A DNA stretch of 55,756 bases, taken from NCBI GenBank assembly GCA_002101905.1, contig LQPU01000007.1, positions 1 to 55,756 on the forward strand. The letters are read 5' to 3'. The stretch is from Mycobacterium shimoidei. Its GTDB lineage: Bacteria; Actinomycetota; Actinomycetes; Mycobacteriales; Mycobacteriaceae. Below, piece by piece: positions 16,731 to 25,030 of this stretch (position 1 is its first letter; every line of letters begins with the position of its first letter). Under the pieces are notes generated by a model that had not been told where the DNA came from, did not search any database, and saw only the letters and a program-made list of their open reading frames with translations. A program made the position numbers and the translations under genes.

Positions 16731-17936
16731 ATGACCAAACCGAAGGTGGTCTTCGATCCGTTCTCCGAAGAATTCTTCAATAATCCCGCCGAGGTATTTC
16801 GGCGGATGCGCGAAGAGGCACCGCTGTATTACGACGAGCGAGAAGACTTCTACGCGCTGACGCGCCACGAGGATGTCGCCGCCGCATTCAAGGATTTCGA
16901 GACCTACTCGTCGGCGCGGGGCTGTGATCTCGCGATGGTGCGCAAGGGCGTGCCCATCGAGCAGAAGTCGATCATTTTCATGGACCCACCCGAGCACCGG
17001 CACATGCGCAGCCTGCTCAACAAGGCATTCACGCCACGGGCCATCCAATCGCAGCGGGACATGGTCGTCGAGGTGGTCGAGAAGTACTTGAACGCGGCCG
17101 ATCCCGACAACTTCGACGTCGTGCAGGACTTCTCCGGACCGTTCCCGGTGGAGGTCATCACCACGATGATGGGGGTACCGGAGGACTTTCGCCAACAAGT
17201 GCGGCACTGGATCGACACCAGCCTGCACCGCGAACCCGGACAGATCGAGGCTAGCGAAGAAGGCATGCAGGCCAACATCGACAGCGCGATGTACTACTTC
17301 GGCTTGGTGCAGGAGCGGCGCGAGAAGCCGCAAGACGACTTCATCAGCAGGCTGATCGCCGCGGAGATCCCGGGTGAAAACGGCCAGATGCGCAAGCTCG
17401 ACGACGTCGAGATCACTGGTTTTGCAGTGCTATTGGGCGGCGCGGGCGCCGAGACCGTCACCAAGCTGGTCGGCACCGCTGCGGTGATCTTCGCGCGCAA
17501 CCCCGACCAGTGGCAGAAGCTGCTCGACGACCGCAGCAAGGTCCCGGGGGCCGTCGAAGAGTTGTTGCGCTACGAGGGTCCGGTCCAGTACAACGTGCGC
17601 TACACGCTCAAGGAGGCACACGTCAGCGGCGGCGTGATCCCCGCCGGCAAGCCAGTGTTCTTGTGCGGCGCGGCGGCCAACCGCGATCCGGATGCCTTCA
17701 CCAACGCCGATGTGTTCGACATCGAACGCGACCAGACCGAGGCTCAGCACCTGGGTCTGGGGTATGGAATTCATAGTTGCCTGGGCGCGGCGTTGGCCCG
17801 GATGGAAAGCAGAATCGCGATTGAGCACCTGCTGGATTTCATGCCCCGCTACGAAGTGAATTGGGATGGCCTGCAACGGGTTCACATGCAGAACGTCGCG
17901 GGCTACCAGAATGTGCCGGTGAGAGTACTGCGATGA
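16731..17936 (+). CDS. Cytochrome P450
   Basis: A 401-residue P450. I-helix LLGGAGAETVTK near 234-245, ExxR in EELLRYE (276-282), and heme loop GLGYGIHSCLG with the cysteine ligand C350. GAGGAG lies eight bases before the ATG. No TGAGAAT box is seen in the 97-base upstream gap, so it may be read through from the preceding genes or have its own control. It overlaps its ferredoxin partner by four bases. Substrate unknown. Confidence 0.95.
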   Translation: MTKPKVVFDPFSEEFFNNPAEVFRRMREEAPLYYDEREDFYALTRHEDVAAAFKDFETYSSARGCDLAMVRKGVPIEQKSIIFMDPPEHRHMRSLLNKAFTPRAIQSQRDMVVEVVEKYLNAADPDNFDVVQDFSGPFPVEVITTMMGVPEDFRQQVRHWIDTSLHREPGQIEASEEGMQANIDSAMYYFGLVQERREKPQDDFISRLIAAEIPGENGQMRKLDDVEITGFAVLLGGAGAETVTKLVGTAAVIFARNPDQWQKLLDDRSKVPGAVEELLRYEGPVQYNVRYTLKEAHVSGGVIPAGKPVFLCGAAANRDPDAFTNADVFDIERDQTEAQHLGLGYGIHSCLGAALARMESRIAIEHLLDFMPRYEVNWDGLQRVHMQNVAGYQNVPVRVLR

Positions 17937-18127
17937 CAAGAGTAGAAGTCGATTTCGGATTGTGTGAAAGCAACGGCGTGTGCATGGGCATCATCCCGGA
18001 GGTGTTTCACCTCGGCGATGACGACATGCTGACCGTTCTGCAACCGGAAGTCACCCCGGAAAACGAGGAACGCATCCGCGACGCGGTACGCCAGTGCCCG
18101 AGGCAGGCCATCTCGATCGTCGAATAG
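17933..18127 (+). CDS. 3Fe-4S ferredoxin of P450 type
   Basis: A 64-residue ferredoxin. Ligands C11, C17 (CESNGVC) and C55 (QCPRQAI), with Asn at the variable position. The ATG overlaps the P450 stop (ATGA), so it is its dedicated redox partner. An in-frame upstream extension inside the P450 gene is ignored. Confidence 0.92.
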   Translation: MTRVEVDFGLCESNGVCMGIIPEVFHLGDDDMLTVLQPEVTPENEERIRDAVRQCPRQAISIVE

Positions 18128-18184
18128 CGCCTGGAAAACAGCGGCGTCCTGCCGCATCGCGTTGGTCGGTGGATGATGGTAGTA

Positions 18185-18200
18185 TCGAACGTATGTTCGA
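18185..18200. promoter_or_regulatory. SOS box (LexA site)
   Basis: TCGAACGTATGTTCGA matches the mycobacterial LexA consensus TCGAAC-N4-GTTCGA exactly. It spans the start codon (18193-18195) of the DUF222/HNH gene. A -10-like TAGTAT (18180-18185) sits seven bases before the ATG, so transcription would begin about at the ATG (leaderless) and LexA would block it. Known 13E12 genes of M. tuberculosis are also SOS-controlled. Confidence 0.85.
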
Positions 18201-19719
18201 ACAACCGACCGGTACGGCGTCGTCGCCGGAAGCGATTGCCCGCTTAGAGGAGATGTTTGAGCGGCGCCATCCGTCGGTGACGGCGGAGTCGGCGGTGTTG
18301 GTGGACCGGATTTGTTCGGCGACTCGGTTTGAGAATCGGGCCGCGGCCGCGCAGCTCGCCGCGATTGGGGAGTTGTTCAGCTATCGACTGTCGCGCTGTG
18401 CAGAGACCGAGGACTGGGCGATCGACACCGAGGCGGCGGTGGCCGCGGAAGTGGCCGCGGCGTTGCGGATCAGCCATGCCCTGGCCAGTAGCCGGCTGCG
18501 CTACGCACGGGCCATGCGCGAGCGGCTGCCCAAAATCGGCGAGGTCTTTGCCGCCGGCGATATCGACTACCGGACGTTTCAGACGATGGTGTATCGCACC
18601 GATCTGATCACCGATGCCCAGGTGCTGGCGGCCGTGGATGCGGCGTTGGCGGTCAATGTTGTGCGCTGGCCGTCGATGACCCAGGGCCGGCTGGGCGGGC
18701 AGATCGAAAAGATCGTGGCCCGCGCCGATGCCGATGCGGTGCGGCGACGCAACGAGCACCAGGTTGGCCGGCAGATCTGGTTCGGGCCTTCAGAGGAAGG
18801 CGGGACCTCGGAGTTTGGCGGCAGTCTGTTCACTGTGGATGCCCACGCGCTGGACCAGGCCGTGGATGCGTTGGCGGCCACGGTGTGTGAGCATGATCCG
18901 CGTACTCGCGATCAGCGCCGCGCCGACGCTCTGGGCGCGCTGGCGGCACGCGCGGATCGGTTGGGGTGTCGCTGCGGACGCCCGGATTGCGCCGCGGGCA
19001 GGCGGCCGGCGGCCGGCCCCGCGGTGATCTATGTGATTGCCGAGCCCGCCGCCCTCGACGGCCGCACCGGCGCATCGGCGTCGGAGGTCGGTGCCGATGG
19101 GCTGATCCCCCCGGAGCTGGTGGCCGAGCTGGCCCGCTCGGCGAAGCTGACCCCGTTGATGCATCCCGGTGATGCCCCACCCGAACCCGGCTACACCCCG
19201 TCCAAAGCGCTGGCCGAGTTCGTGCGCTGCCGGGATCTGACCTGTCGCTGGGTGGGCTGCGATGTACCGGCGTGGCAGTGCGACATCGACCACACGGTCC
19301 CGTTCGTGGCGGGCGGGCCCACCCACGCCTCCAACCTCAAATGTTATTGCCGCACCCATCATCTGGTGAAAACCTTCTGGGGTTGGCGCGATCAACAACT
19401 CCCCGACGGCACCGTGATCCTCACCTCACCGTCGGGCCACACCTATGTCACCACCCCCGGCAGCGCGCTGCTGTTTCCCAGCCTGTGCCACTCCACCGGC
19501 GCAATCTCGGCCATCGAGGCCGACCCCCCGCACGACTACTGTGACCAGCGCACCGCGATGATGCCCAAACGCCGCCGCACCCGCGCCCAACACCGCGCCC
19601 AGCGCATCGCCACCGAACGGCGCGCCAACCGCACCACCCGAATAGCCCGACAAGCCCAACACCGAAGCTACTTCGACCTACCCCCACCCGGACCCGACGA
19701 CGAACCACCACCATTCTAG
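18193..19719 (+). CDS. 13E12-type DUF222/HNH endonuclease-like protein
   Basis: A 508-residue member of the mycobacterial 13E12 repeat family. An alpha-helical DUF222 region covers about residues 20-330. An HNH nuclease motif follows, with zinc-type Cys pairs, CDIDHTVPFVAGGP, ASNLKCYCRTHH, and a basic Arg-rich tail. These genes occur in many diverse copies in mycobacteria; the biological role is unsettled, though SOS control suggests a DNA-damage response or mobile ancestry. The ATG lies inside a perfect SOS box. An in-frame extension upstream to 18094 would overlap the ferredoxin and is unlikely. Confidence 0.9.
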   Translation: MFEQPTGTASSPEAIARLEEMFERRHPSVTAESAVLVDRICSATRFENRAAAAQLAAIGELFSYRLSRCAETEDWAIDTEAAVAAEVAAALRISHALASSRLRYARAMRERLPKIGEVFAAGDIDYRTFQTMVYRTDLITDAQVLAAVDAALAVNVVRWPSMTQGRLGGQIEKIVARADADAVRRRNEHQVGRQIWFGPSEEGGTSEFGGSLFTVDAHALDQAVDALAATVCEHDPRTRDQRRADALGALAARADRLGCRCGRPDCAAGRRPAAGPAVIYVIAEPAALDGRTGASASEVGADGLIPPELVAELARSAKLTPLMHPGDAPPEPGYTPSKALAEFVRCRDLTCRWVGCDVPAWQCDIDHTVPFVAGGPTHASNLKCYCRTHHLVKTFWGWRDQQLPDGTVILTSPSGHTYVTTPGSALLFPSLCHSTGAISAIEADPPHDYCDQRTAMMPKRRRTRAQHRAQRIATERRANRTTRIARQAQHRSYFDLPPPGPDDEPPPF

Positions 19720-19735
19720 TTGCCGGACAACGGCT

Positions 19736-21046
19736 TTACGCAGAGGCGACAGTGGACAGCCGCCACTGGCCGGGCACGCCCTTGAGTTCATAGACACCGC
19801 GCTCAACGAATTCCAGGCCCGAGCCGATCACCAGGTCACGCAGCGTGCTCGACACCAGCACCTCATTGGGCCCGGCCAGTGCGCTCACCCGCGCGCCGAT
19901 ATGCACCGCGATCCCGCCGATGTCCTCACCGCGCACCTCGCATTCGCCGGTGTGCAACCCCGCGCGCACCTGGATGCCGAGCGCCTGCACCGCGTCGCGA
20001 ATGGCCATGGCGCAGCGGATCGCCCGCTGCGGCCCGTCGAACACGGCCAAAAACCCATCACCGGAGGTATTCACCTCCCGGCCACGAAAACGAGCCAGCT
20101 GCGAGCGCACCACAGCATCGTGTGCATCAAGCAAGGCATGCCAATCACGATCGCCCATCTCCGCCGCCCGGCGCGTCGAGTCGACGATGTCGGTGAACAA
20201 CACCGTGGCCAGTGCCCGATCATCAGCCACGTCCGCCTGCTCGCCAGTGAGGAACTCCGCGATCTCCTGGAAAGATTCACGCCATGGTTCGACGTAGTGG
20301 AACATGTTGCGCCCGTGTAGCTCAACGTATTTCGCGCCTGGGATGTGATCGGCGACATCCCTGCCCCGCTCGGGTGGGATCAAGGGGTTCTCGGCGTGCT
20401 GGACGACGAGAGTTGGCACGCGGACGGTCGGAAGCAGCGCCCGCACATCCAATTCGGACACTATCGGCATCATGAGAGCAACGGTCCGTGGGTTCGACGC
20501 CAAGCGTTCGAACCGGGCAAACGTTGCCCGGATTTCTTCATTCCAAGGCATGTCGGGATTGATCACATGTTCGAACTCTCCCGTTCCCCACACGGCGAGC
20601 ATGGCATCGAAGAACTCCTCCGGAGTGACCCCAGCAGCCATCGGATCGGCGTAGACCTCAAGCCCGACCAGCGCCGTGGTGCGAGCCGGATGGCTGGCCG
20701 CGAACAGCGCCGCAGGCGCGAATGCAGCGTTCGGTGCGACGAGAACCGCTTCGCGACTCCCGAGATCGTCCAAAACTGCGGTGATGCTGTCGGCCCACTG
20801 CTCTAACGTCGGCAACGAATTTATCGAGACCGGATCAGACGCGCCTGTGCCCGGCTGGTCGAAAGAGATTAACCGACCGAGCGATGCCATCGCCTCGATC
20901 CACCCTTGAATCGCCGGTAGCTCGGGCAGTAGGTCGCAACAGTTAAACCAGTTCGGGACGAAGACGATGTCGCGAGCGCCTTCACCCGAGGCCCGGTAGG
21001 CGACGCGCAAGTCACCATTCAGCGCATAGCGCGTCTCGGAGAACAC
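19736..21046 (-). CDS. Alpha/beta-hydrolase-like domain fused to class III nucleotide cyclase
   Basis: A 436-residue chimera. Residues about 10-265 have an alpha/beta-hydrolase fold, but the nucleophile elbow reads APNAA (around 104-108) where GxSxG is expected, so it is probably a sensor rather than an enzyme. Residues about 278-436 form a class III adenylyl/guanylyl cyclase domain: FTDIVDS with metal Asp 286, NTSGDGF with Asp 330, and HTGECE. The lysine of the usual KTxGDG is Asn 326. The same architecture is known in M. tuberculosis Rv1900c (LipJ), where an atypical Asn is also reported (from memory). Cytosolic, with no membrane segment. Convergent with the HNH gene. Confidence 0.9.
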   Translation of the reverse strand: MFSETRYALNGDLRVAYRASGEGARDIVFVPNWFNCCDLLPELPAIQGWIEAMASLGRLISFDQPGTGASDPVSINSLPTLEQWADSITAVLDDLGSREAVLVAPNAAFAPAALFAASHPARTTALVGLEVYADPMAAGVTPEEFFDAMLAVWGTGEFEHVINPDMPWNEEIRATFARFERLASNPRTVALMMPIVSELDVRALLPTVRVPTLVVQHAENPLIPPERGRDVADHIPGAKYVELHGRNMFHYVEPWRESFQEIAEFLTGEQADVADDRALATVLFTDIVDSTRRAAEMGDRDWHALLDAHDAVVRSQLARFRGREVNTSGDGFLAVFDGPQRAIRCAMAIRDAVQALGIQVRAGLHTGECEVRGEDIGGIAVHIGARVSALAGPNEVLVSSTLRDLVIGSGLEFVERGVYELKGVPGQWRLSTVASA

Positions 21047-21069
21047 GGCGGAAGTCTAAGCCGTATCGA

Positions 21070-21912
21070 TCACGATTTACGTCCCACCGACAACTTGTCC
21101 CGCAGGCTCATCCCCGCCACGGTGCCGCCGTCGCAAAGGATGTCCGTGCCGGTGAGGTAGCCGGCTTTCTCGCTCGCGCAGAACGCCAGCAGTTCGGCGA
21201 TCTCCTCCGGCTTTCCAAAGCGTTTCAGCGCGGCGTAGCGGACCATCGCTCCTGCGCCGCTTTGTTCTTCCAATCTGCCCATCGCGGTGTCGATGGAACC
21301 CGGCGACACCGAGAGGATGCGCGCGCCGCGCTCACCGAATCGACCGGCCTGCGAGGTGCAATACCATCGCACGAAGGTCTTGCTGATGCTGTACGCCATT
21401 CCTGGCCGCGCCCGCTCCGGAACCAGGCCGCACACCGACATCATCTTCTTCATGAACGCGTCTTCATTGCGCAGAGCGGAGGTAAATCGCTTTGTCGGAA
21501 CGAAGGATTCCGGGAGCATGTGCGCGGCCATGGAAGCGACGTTGACGACCGCGGATCCCTCCCCGAGGATCTTGAAAAAGCTTTCGTTGACGTTGACCGT
21601 GCCGATCGCGTTGACCCGCATGATCAACTCGGCGCTGCCCATGCTGGGACTGATACCGGCCGTGTGTATCACCGAACCGACTGTGCCCATCGCGCTTGAT
21701 GTTTCGATCAACTCCGCGACGGACTCCCGCTCGGTGATGTCGCAGACGACGGCCTTGCTGATGATCCCCAGGCTGTTCAATTCGGCTACCGCGGCATCCA
21801 GCCCTTCCCGGTTGAGGTCGCTGATGACGACCGCGTGGTCACGTCCGACGATCTTCGCGGTGGCCAAACCAATGCCGCCGGCTCCCCCCGTGATGACCGA
21901 CACCTTGTCCAT
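21070..21912 (-). CDS. SDR, 3-alpha-hydroxysteroid dehydrogenase-like
   Basis: A 280-residue SDR with TGGAGGIG at residues 8-15, NVASM and YSISK for catalysis, and an insertion between the Ser and Tyr of the kind seen in 3-alpha-hydroxysteroid dehydrogenase/carbonyl reductases. NAD(P)-dependent oxidation of a hydroxyl is likely. It lies 18 bases after the DUF1330 gene at the end of the P450-ferredoxin-DUF1330 operon. Confidence 0.9.
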   Translation of the reverse strand: MDKVSVITGGAGGIGLATAKIVGRDHAVVISDLNREGLDAAVAELNSLGIISKAVVCDITERESVAELIETSSAMGTVGSVIHTAGISPSMGSAELIMRVNAIGTVNVNESFFKILGEGSAVVNVASMAAHMLPESFVPTKRFTSALRNEDAFMKKMMSVCGLVPERARPGMAYSISKTFVRWYCTSQAGRFGERGARILSVSPGSIDTAMGRLEEQSGAGAMVRYAALKRFGKPEEIAELLAFCASEKAGYLTGTDILCDGGTVAGMSLRDKLSVGRKS

Positions 21913-21930
21913 GGCAGCTCAAATCGCCTG

Positions 21931-22221
21931 TTAATTACCAAAACCGGAGAGGATCACCGCGTTGCAGTCCGCGGCGGCCTGTCGCAGCTTCGCTGCTTTC
22001 TGGTACCCCTCGGACTCGTACCAGGCGCGGGCGGCGTCCACCGATTCGAACTCCAGCACGACCGTTTGGTCGCCGTGCCAATTGCCCTCCACAACCGTGG
22101 GCGAGGGATCCGCTGCCAGTATGTTCACCCCGGCCATGGCTCCTCCGGCCGCCTGGGCATAGGCCTTCATGCCCTCCGGATCCTTGATGGCCTCAGTGAG
22201 GATGACGTAACCTTTGGGCAT
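21931..22221 (-). CDS. DUF1330 family protein
   Basis: A 96-residue DUF1330 (dimeric alpha/beta-barrel) protein; typical segments are GYVILTEAIKDPEGM and VVLEFESVDAARAWYES. The biochemical role of the family is unknown. Members often sit in catabolic operons, perhaps as small isomerase-like or ligand-binding proteins. Between the ferredoxin (eight bases upstream) and an SDR. Confidence 0.88.
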   Translation of the reverse strand: MPKGYVILTEAIKDPEGMKAYAQAAGGAMAGVNILAADPSPTVVEGNWHGDQTVVLEFESVDAARAWYESEGYQKAAKLRQAAADCNAVILSGFGN

Positions 22222-22229
22222 TCAAGCTC

Positions 22230-22418
22230 CTAACTTGTTTCAATGGCCTGCTCTGGACACTGCATGACGGCGTCACGGACCGCGTCTTCGAACTCGGACG
22301 GGACTTCGGGCACCGTCACCGTCGAGTAGCCGTCGTCATTCAGCTCGAACACCGATGGGCAGATCGTGGTGCAGATGCCGTGGCCACGGCACCGCTCCTC
22401 GTCAACTCTGGCTTTCAC
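22230..22418 (-). CDS. 3Fe-4S ferredoxin of P450 type
   Basis: A 62-residue ferredoxin. Ligands C10, C16 (CRGHGIC) and C54 (QCPEQAI), with His at the variable position and an extra Cys at 20. The ATG overlaps the stop of the upstream P450 by four bases. Confidence 0.92.
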   Translation of the reverse strand: MKARVDEERCRGHGICTTICPSVFELNDDGYSTVTVPEVPSEFEDAVRDAVMQCPEQAIETS

Positions 22419-23710
22419 GGACCGCTGCTCCGACCGAATTCGAGGTGCAGTTCAGTGAGTCCGCGCAGGATGTAAGTCGGAACATATTGATAGCGCCGCT
22501 CGTTCGCCGGTCCGTGTTTGCGTTCGGAGATCCGGATGTCCTCGGTCCGGTCGAGTAGGCGTTCGAGCGCGACCCGGGTCTCGGCCCGGGCCAGTGGCGC
22601 GCCGGGGCAACTGTGGATCCCCCGGCCGAACGCGATGTGTTGGCGCGCGTTCTTGCGGCCGGGGTCGAATGTGTCCGGGTCTTCGAATCGGCGCGGATCC
22701 CGATTTGCGGCGCCGTTGACCACCATCACCGTAGTGCCGGCCGGGATTTCGACTCCACCGACCGCCGTGGGCACCCGGGAGAGCCGGAAGTCACCTTTGA
22801 CCGGGCTCTCGATACGCAGCGCCTCTTCGATGAAGTTCGGGATCAGGCTGCGGTCATCGCGCAGCTGCTGCTGAATGTCGGGGCGCTCCCCGATCACCTG
22901 TAGCGCGGCACCGAGCAGCCGCACGGTCGTCTCCTGGCCCGCCGAAAACACGTTGGTCGCAACGCGAGCCACGTCGGTCACGTCGGGCGTCGAGCCGTCC
23001 GGGAACGTGGCGTGCGCCAATCCGGTCAACACGTCGTCGCGAGGCTGCCGGCGCCGATCCTCGATGTATTCGCTGAACGTGCCGTACAGAAACTCGAGTG
23101 GACTGTGCGACAACGACTTTTCACCGGTGCTGCCGACACCGCCACCGGCATTGCGGTGGATGCCCTTGACGAACTCCTCACGGTCGTCTTCCGGTACGCC
23201 GAGCAGGTCGGCGATGACCAGCAGCGTGAACGGGCCGGCGAAACCTTTGATGAATTCGCCCTCGCTCGGCGCCAGAAATGTGTCGAGCACCCGATCGGCG
23301 AGCACCCACATAGCGTCCTCGTTCTCCTTGAGGCGCTTCGGAGTGATCAGTCGCATCAGCAACGCACGGTGGTTGGTGTGCGTCGGCGGGTCGAGGGTCG
23401 GCAATTGGTCGCTGAACGGCAGCTCGTCGCGGTGTCGCTCGATCAGCTCGGTCACGTCGTCGCCAGTGAGCGGCACCGGAAAACCGGGGAACGGACCGGT
23501 CACCGAGATGCACGACGAGAACGTCTCGGCATTGCTGGCGACCTCCACGGCCTCCTCCCAGCCGGTCACCATCATCACCTCGTGGTGAGGTTCGCGCAGC
23601 ACCGGGCACTGCCGCCGCAGGGCTTCGAAGTACGGGTACGGGTTGTCGAGGAGCCGGTCGTCCCGGAAGAAATCCATCGCGGTGACGTCGTCGGCCATCT
23701 GCTGCTCCAT
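22415..23710 (-). CDS. Cytochrome P450
   Basis: A 431-residue P450. I-helix NVFSAGQETTVRLLG, ExxR in EEALRIE, and heme loop IAFGRGIHSCPGAPLARAE. The listed start gives MEQQM; a second Met five codons in is an alternative. Head of an operon P450-ferredoxin-DUF1330-SDR on the minus strand. A dyad operator (23725-23741) lies 14 bases before the start, so this unit likely belongs to the same local regulon as the acyl-CoA dehydrogenases. Confidence 0.95.
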   Translation of the reverse strand: MEQQMADDVTAMDFFRDDRLLDNPYPYFEALRRQCPVLREPHHEVMMVTGWEEAVEVASNAETFSSCISVTGPFPGFPVPLTGDDVTELIERHRDELPFSDQLPTLDPPTHTNHRALLMRLITPKRLKENEDAMWVLADRVLDTFLAPSEGEFIKGFAGPFTLLVIADLLGVPEDDREEFVKGIHRNAGGGVGSTGEKSLSHSPLEFLYGTFSEYIEDRRRQPRDDVLTGLAHATFPDGSTPDVTDVARVATNVFSAGQETTVRLLGAALQVIGERPDIQQQLRDDRSLIPNFIEEALRIESPVKGDFRLSRVPTAVGGVEIPAGTTVMVVNGAANRDPRRFEDPDTFDPGRKNARQHIAFGRGIHSCPGAPLARAETRVALERLLDRTEDIRISERKHGPANERRYQYVPTYILRGLTELHLEFGRSSGP

Positions 23711-23724
23711 TCACGTCTCGACAG

Positions 23725-23741
23725 TGAGAACGTCGCTCTCA
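23725..23741. promoter_or_regulatory. 17-bp dyad operator, site 5 (weaker)
   Basis: TGAGAACGTCGCTCTCA, three mismatches to TGAGAAT-N3-ATTCTCA, but itself strongly symmetrical. Fourteen bases before the P450 start. Confidence 0.45.
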
Positions 23742-23754
23742 TCAATGAGTATTA

Positions 23755-23771
23755 CATTTCCATAGGAAATG
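23755..23771. promoter_or_regulatory. Perfect inverted repeat CATTTCC-N3-GGAAATG
   Basis: A 7-3-7 dyad of the same geometry as the TGAGAAT boxes but different arms, 45 bases upstream of the P450 start. It may be a second operator. Confidence 0.3.
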
Positions 23772-23799
23772 CCACGCCGTCAACGAGGCAGCATGGCCG

Positions 23800-23814
23800 G
23801 CCGGAGGCTCCGGC
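23800..23814 (-). terminator. Possible stem-loop terminator
   Basis: GCCGGA-GGC-TCCGGC, a 6-bp GC stem with a 3-base loop, starting three bases after the stop of the minus-strand gene at 23818. There is no U-run, which is common for mycobacterial terminators. Confidence 0.3.
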
Positions 23815-23817
23815 GTG

Positions 23818-24324
23818 TTAACTGGCGGGGATCAGGTCGGCCGCGACGGACGGGCAGGTCATCACCCCGCTGCGGAACGTTTCGGTCTGTTCGATCTCGA
23901 CTCCGGGCAGCCCCGCGGCGGCAAGGGCCTGAGCCTTGAACGCCCGGGCCGCGGCGCTGAGCTGATGGGCAACCAGGTCGACCGGCTTGTTCAGGTCGGG
24001 CGGCCAGGTCTTGCCCCACAGTGTCACTTCGGTGACACCGTGGTCGAGGGCCTGAAGCACGCCCTGGCGGACCCGCGAATCACACTCGATGAGGTCGGCG
24101 GCGGCGGCCAAGGTCTGCGGTCGCGGACGTTGCCCGACCGTGGCCAGCGCGTATTCGAGGTCGACCACTTCGGCGCCGATGATCTGCAATGGCCGTTCGT
24201 CGGGATGGTCAGCGGCCAGGACCGTGACGTCCCATCCGGCCATGGCACGGTCGAACAGCCACCCGCCGGCGAACATCACCACATCCACGACGTTCGCCGC
24301 GACCACATCAAGCTGGTATCTCAC
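23818..24324 (-). CDS. Hypothetical protein co-translated with a TetR regulator
   Basis: A 168-residue soluble protein that I do not recognise. Predicted alternating strands and helices, Cys at two sites, no known motif. GTG start at 24324 overlaps the TGA of the upstream TetR gene (GTGA); the same frame runs further upstream but through the TetR gene. Close coupling suggests that it is the regulated partner or effector-related protein of that TetR. Confidence 0.7.
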   Translation of the reverse strand: MRYQLDVVAANVVDVVMFAGGWLFDRAMAGWDVTVLAADHPDERPLQIIGAEVVDLEYALATVGQRPRPQTLAAAADLIECDSRVRQGVLQALDHGVTEVTLWGKTWPPDLNKPVDLVAHQLSAAARAFKAQALAAAGLPGVEIEQTETFRSGVMTCPSVAADLIPAS

Positions 24325-24920
24325 GCCGGGCTCGGCGGTGTCAGGTCGCGGGCGAGCGACTCCGCGTAGTCCTTGAACGCTTCGGTCAGGGGTATCGAAG
24401 GGTCGAGTAACCATGCGGTCTCCATTCCGGTGATGAAGGCGAGAATTTGCACAGCTTTGACGGTCGGGTCCAGATCCAGCCGGTAGCGCCCGGCCTCTTG
24501 TCCACGGCGAATGAGCCCGGTGATGATGTCGACCGCACCCCGGTATCGGGCGAGCAGGCGATCGTGCAGGGGAGCCTCGGGATCTATGTTCTCGGCCAGC
24601 AGCACGGCGAACGTGCCGATCAGTTCCGGTGATCGGTCGAACCGATCGGCGACCGCCGCGATCTCGGTGATGAGGTCGCCGGCGCGGTCCGCGTGGGCGT
24701 CGTCGTCGGCGTCGCGCACATCGAGCACCGCGTGCAGCAACTGTTCCTTGGACTCGAAATGATGCAGCAGCCCGGCCGGGCTGACGCCCGCCTCCCGGGC
24801 AATCTGCGCCAGCGTGGTGTTGCGCCACCCGTTGCGGGTCAGCAGCCGCTGCGCGACCTCGAGGATGCGCTGCTTACGGTCCTCACCCTTCGCCAGCAGG
24901 GTGTCGTACGGACGCGTCAC
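24321..24920 (-). CDS. TetR-family transcriptional regulator
   Basis: A 199-residue TetR protein. The N-terminal helix-turn-helix is at about 15-62 (RILEVAQRLL, TTLAQIAREAGVSPAGLLHHF); the rest is a helical ligand-binding/dimer domain. ATG with GGGAG upstream. An inverted repeat in its promoter (24941-24966) is a probable self-operator. Likely controls itself and the coupled hypothetical gene. Confidence 0.92.
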   Translation of the reverse strand: MTRPYDTLLAKGEDRKQRILEVAQRLLTRNGWRNTTLAQIAREAGVSPAGLLHHFESKEQLLHAVLDVRDADDDAHADRAGDLITEIAAVADRFDRSPELIGTFAVLLAENIDPEAPLHDRLLARYRGAVDIITGLIRRGQEAGRYRLDLDPTVKAVQILAFITGMETAWLLDPSIPLTEAFKDYAESLARDLTPPSPA

Positions 24921-24940
24921 CGGACTCCCTCGTCCCCGAT

Positions 24941-24966
24941 CAACCTAATGAACACACAGTAGGTTG
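24941..24966. promoter_or_regulatory. Candidate TetR operator, CAACCTA-N12-TAGGTTG
   Basis: Perfect 7-base arms 12 bases apart, 20 bases upstream of the TetR start at 24920. The sequence differs from the TGAGAAT boxes, consistent with a separate regulator. Confidence 0.45.
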
Positions 24967-25030
24967 GTTTGGTGCGTGTGACAAGGGTCTCATGCCGGTC
25001 AGTTTGCGACGGCGATCACAGCCTTCCGGC

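Noticed and set aside
18094..18192. Upstream in-frame extension of the DUF222/HNH gene
   Set aside because: It would overlap the ferredoxin gene and lies before the SOS box and -10-like element, so the ATG at 18193 is the better start.
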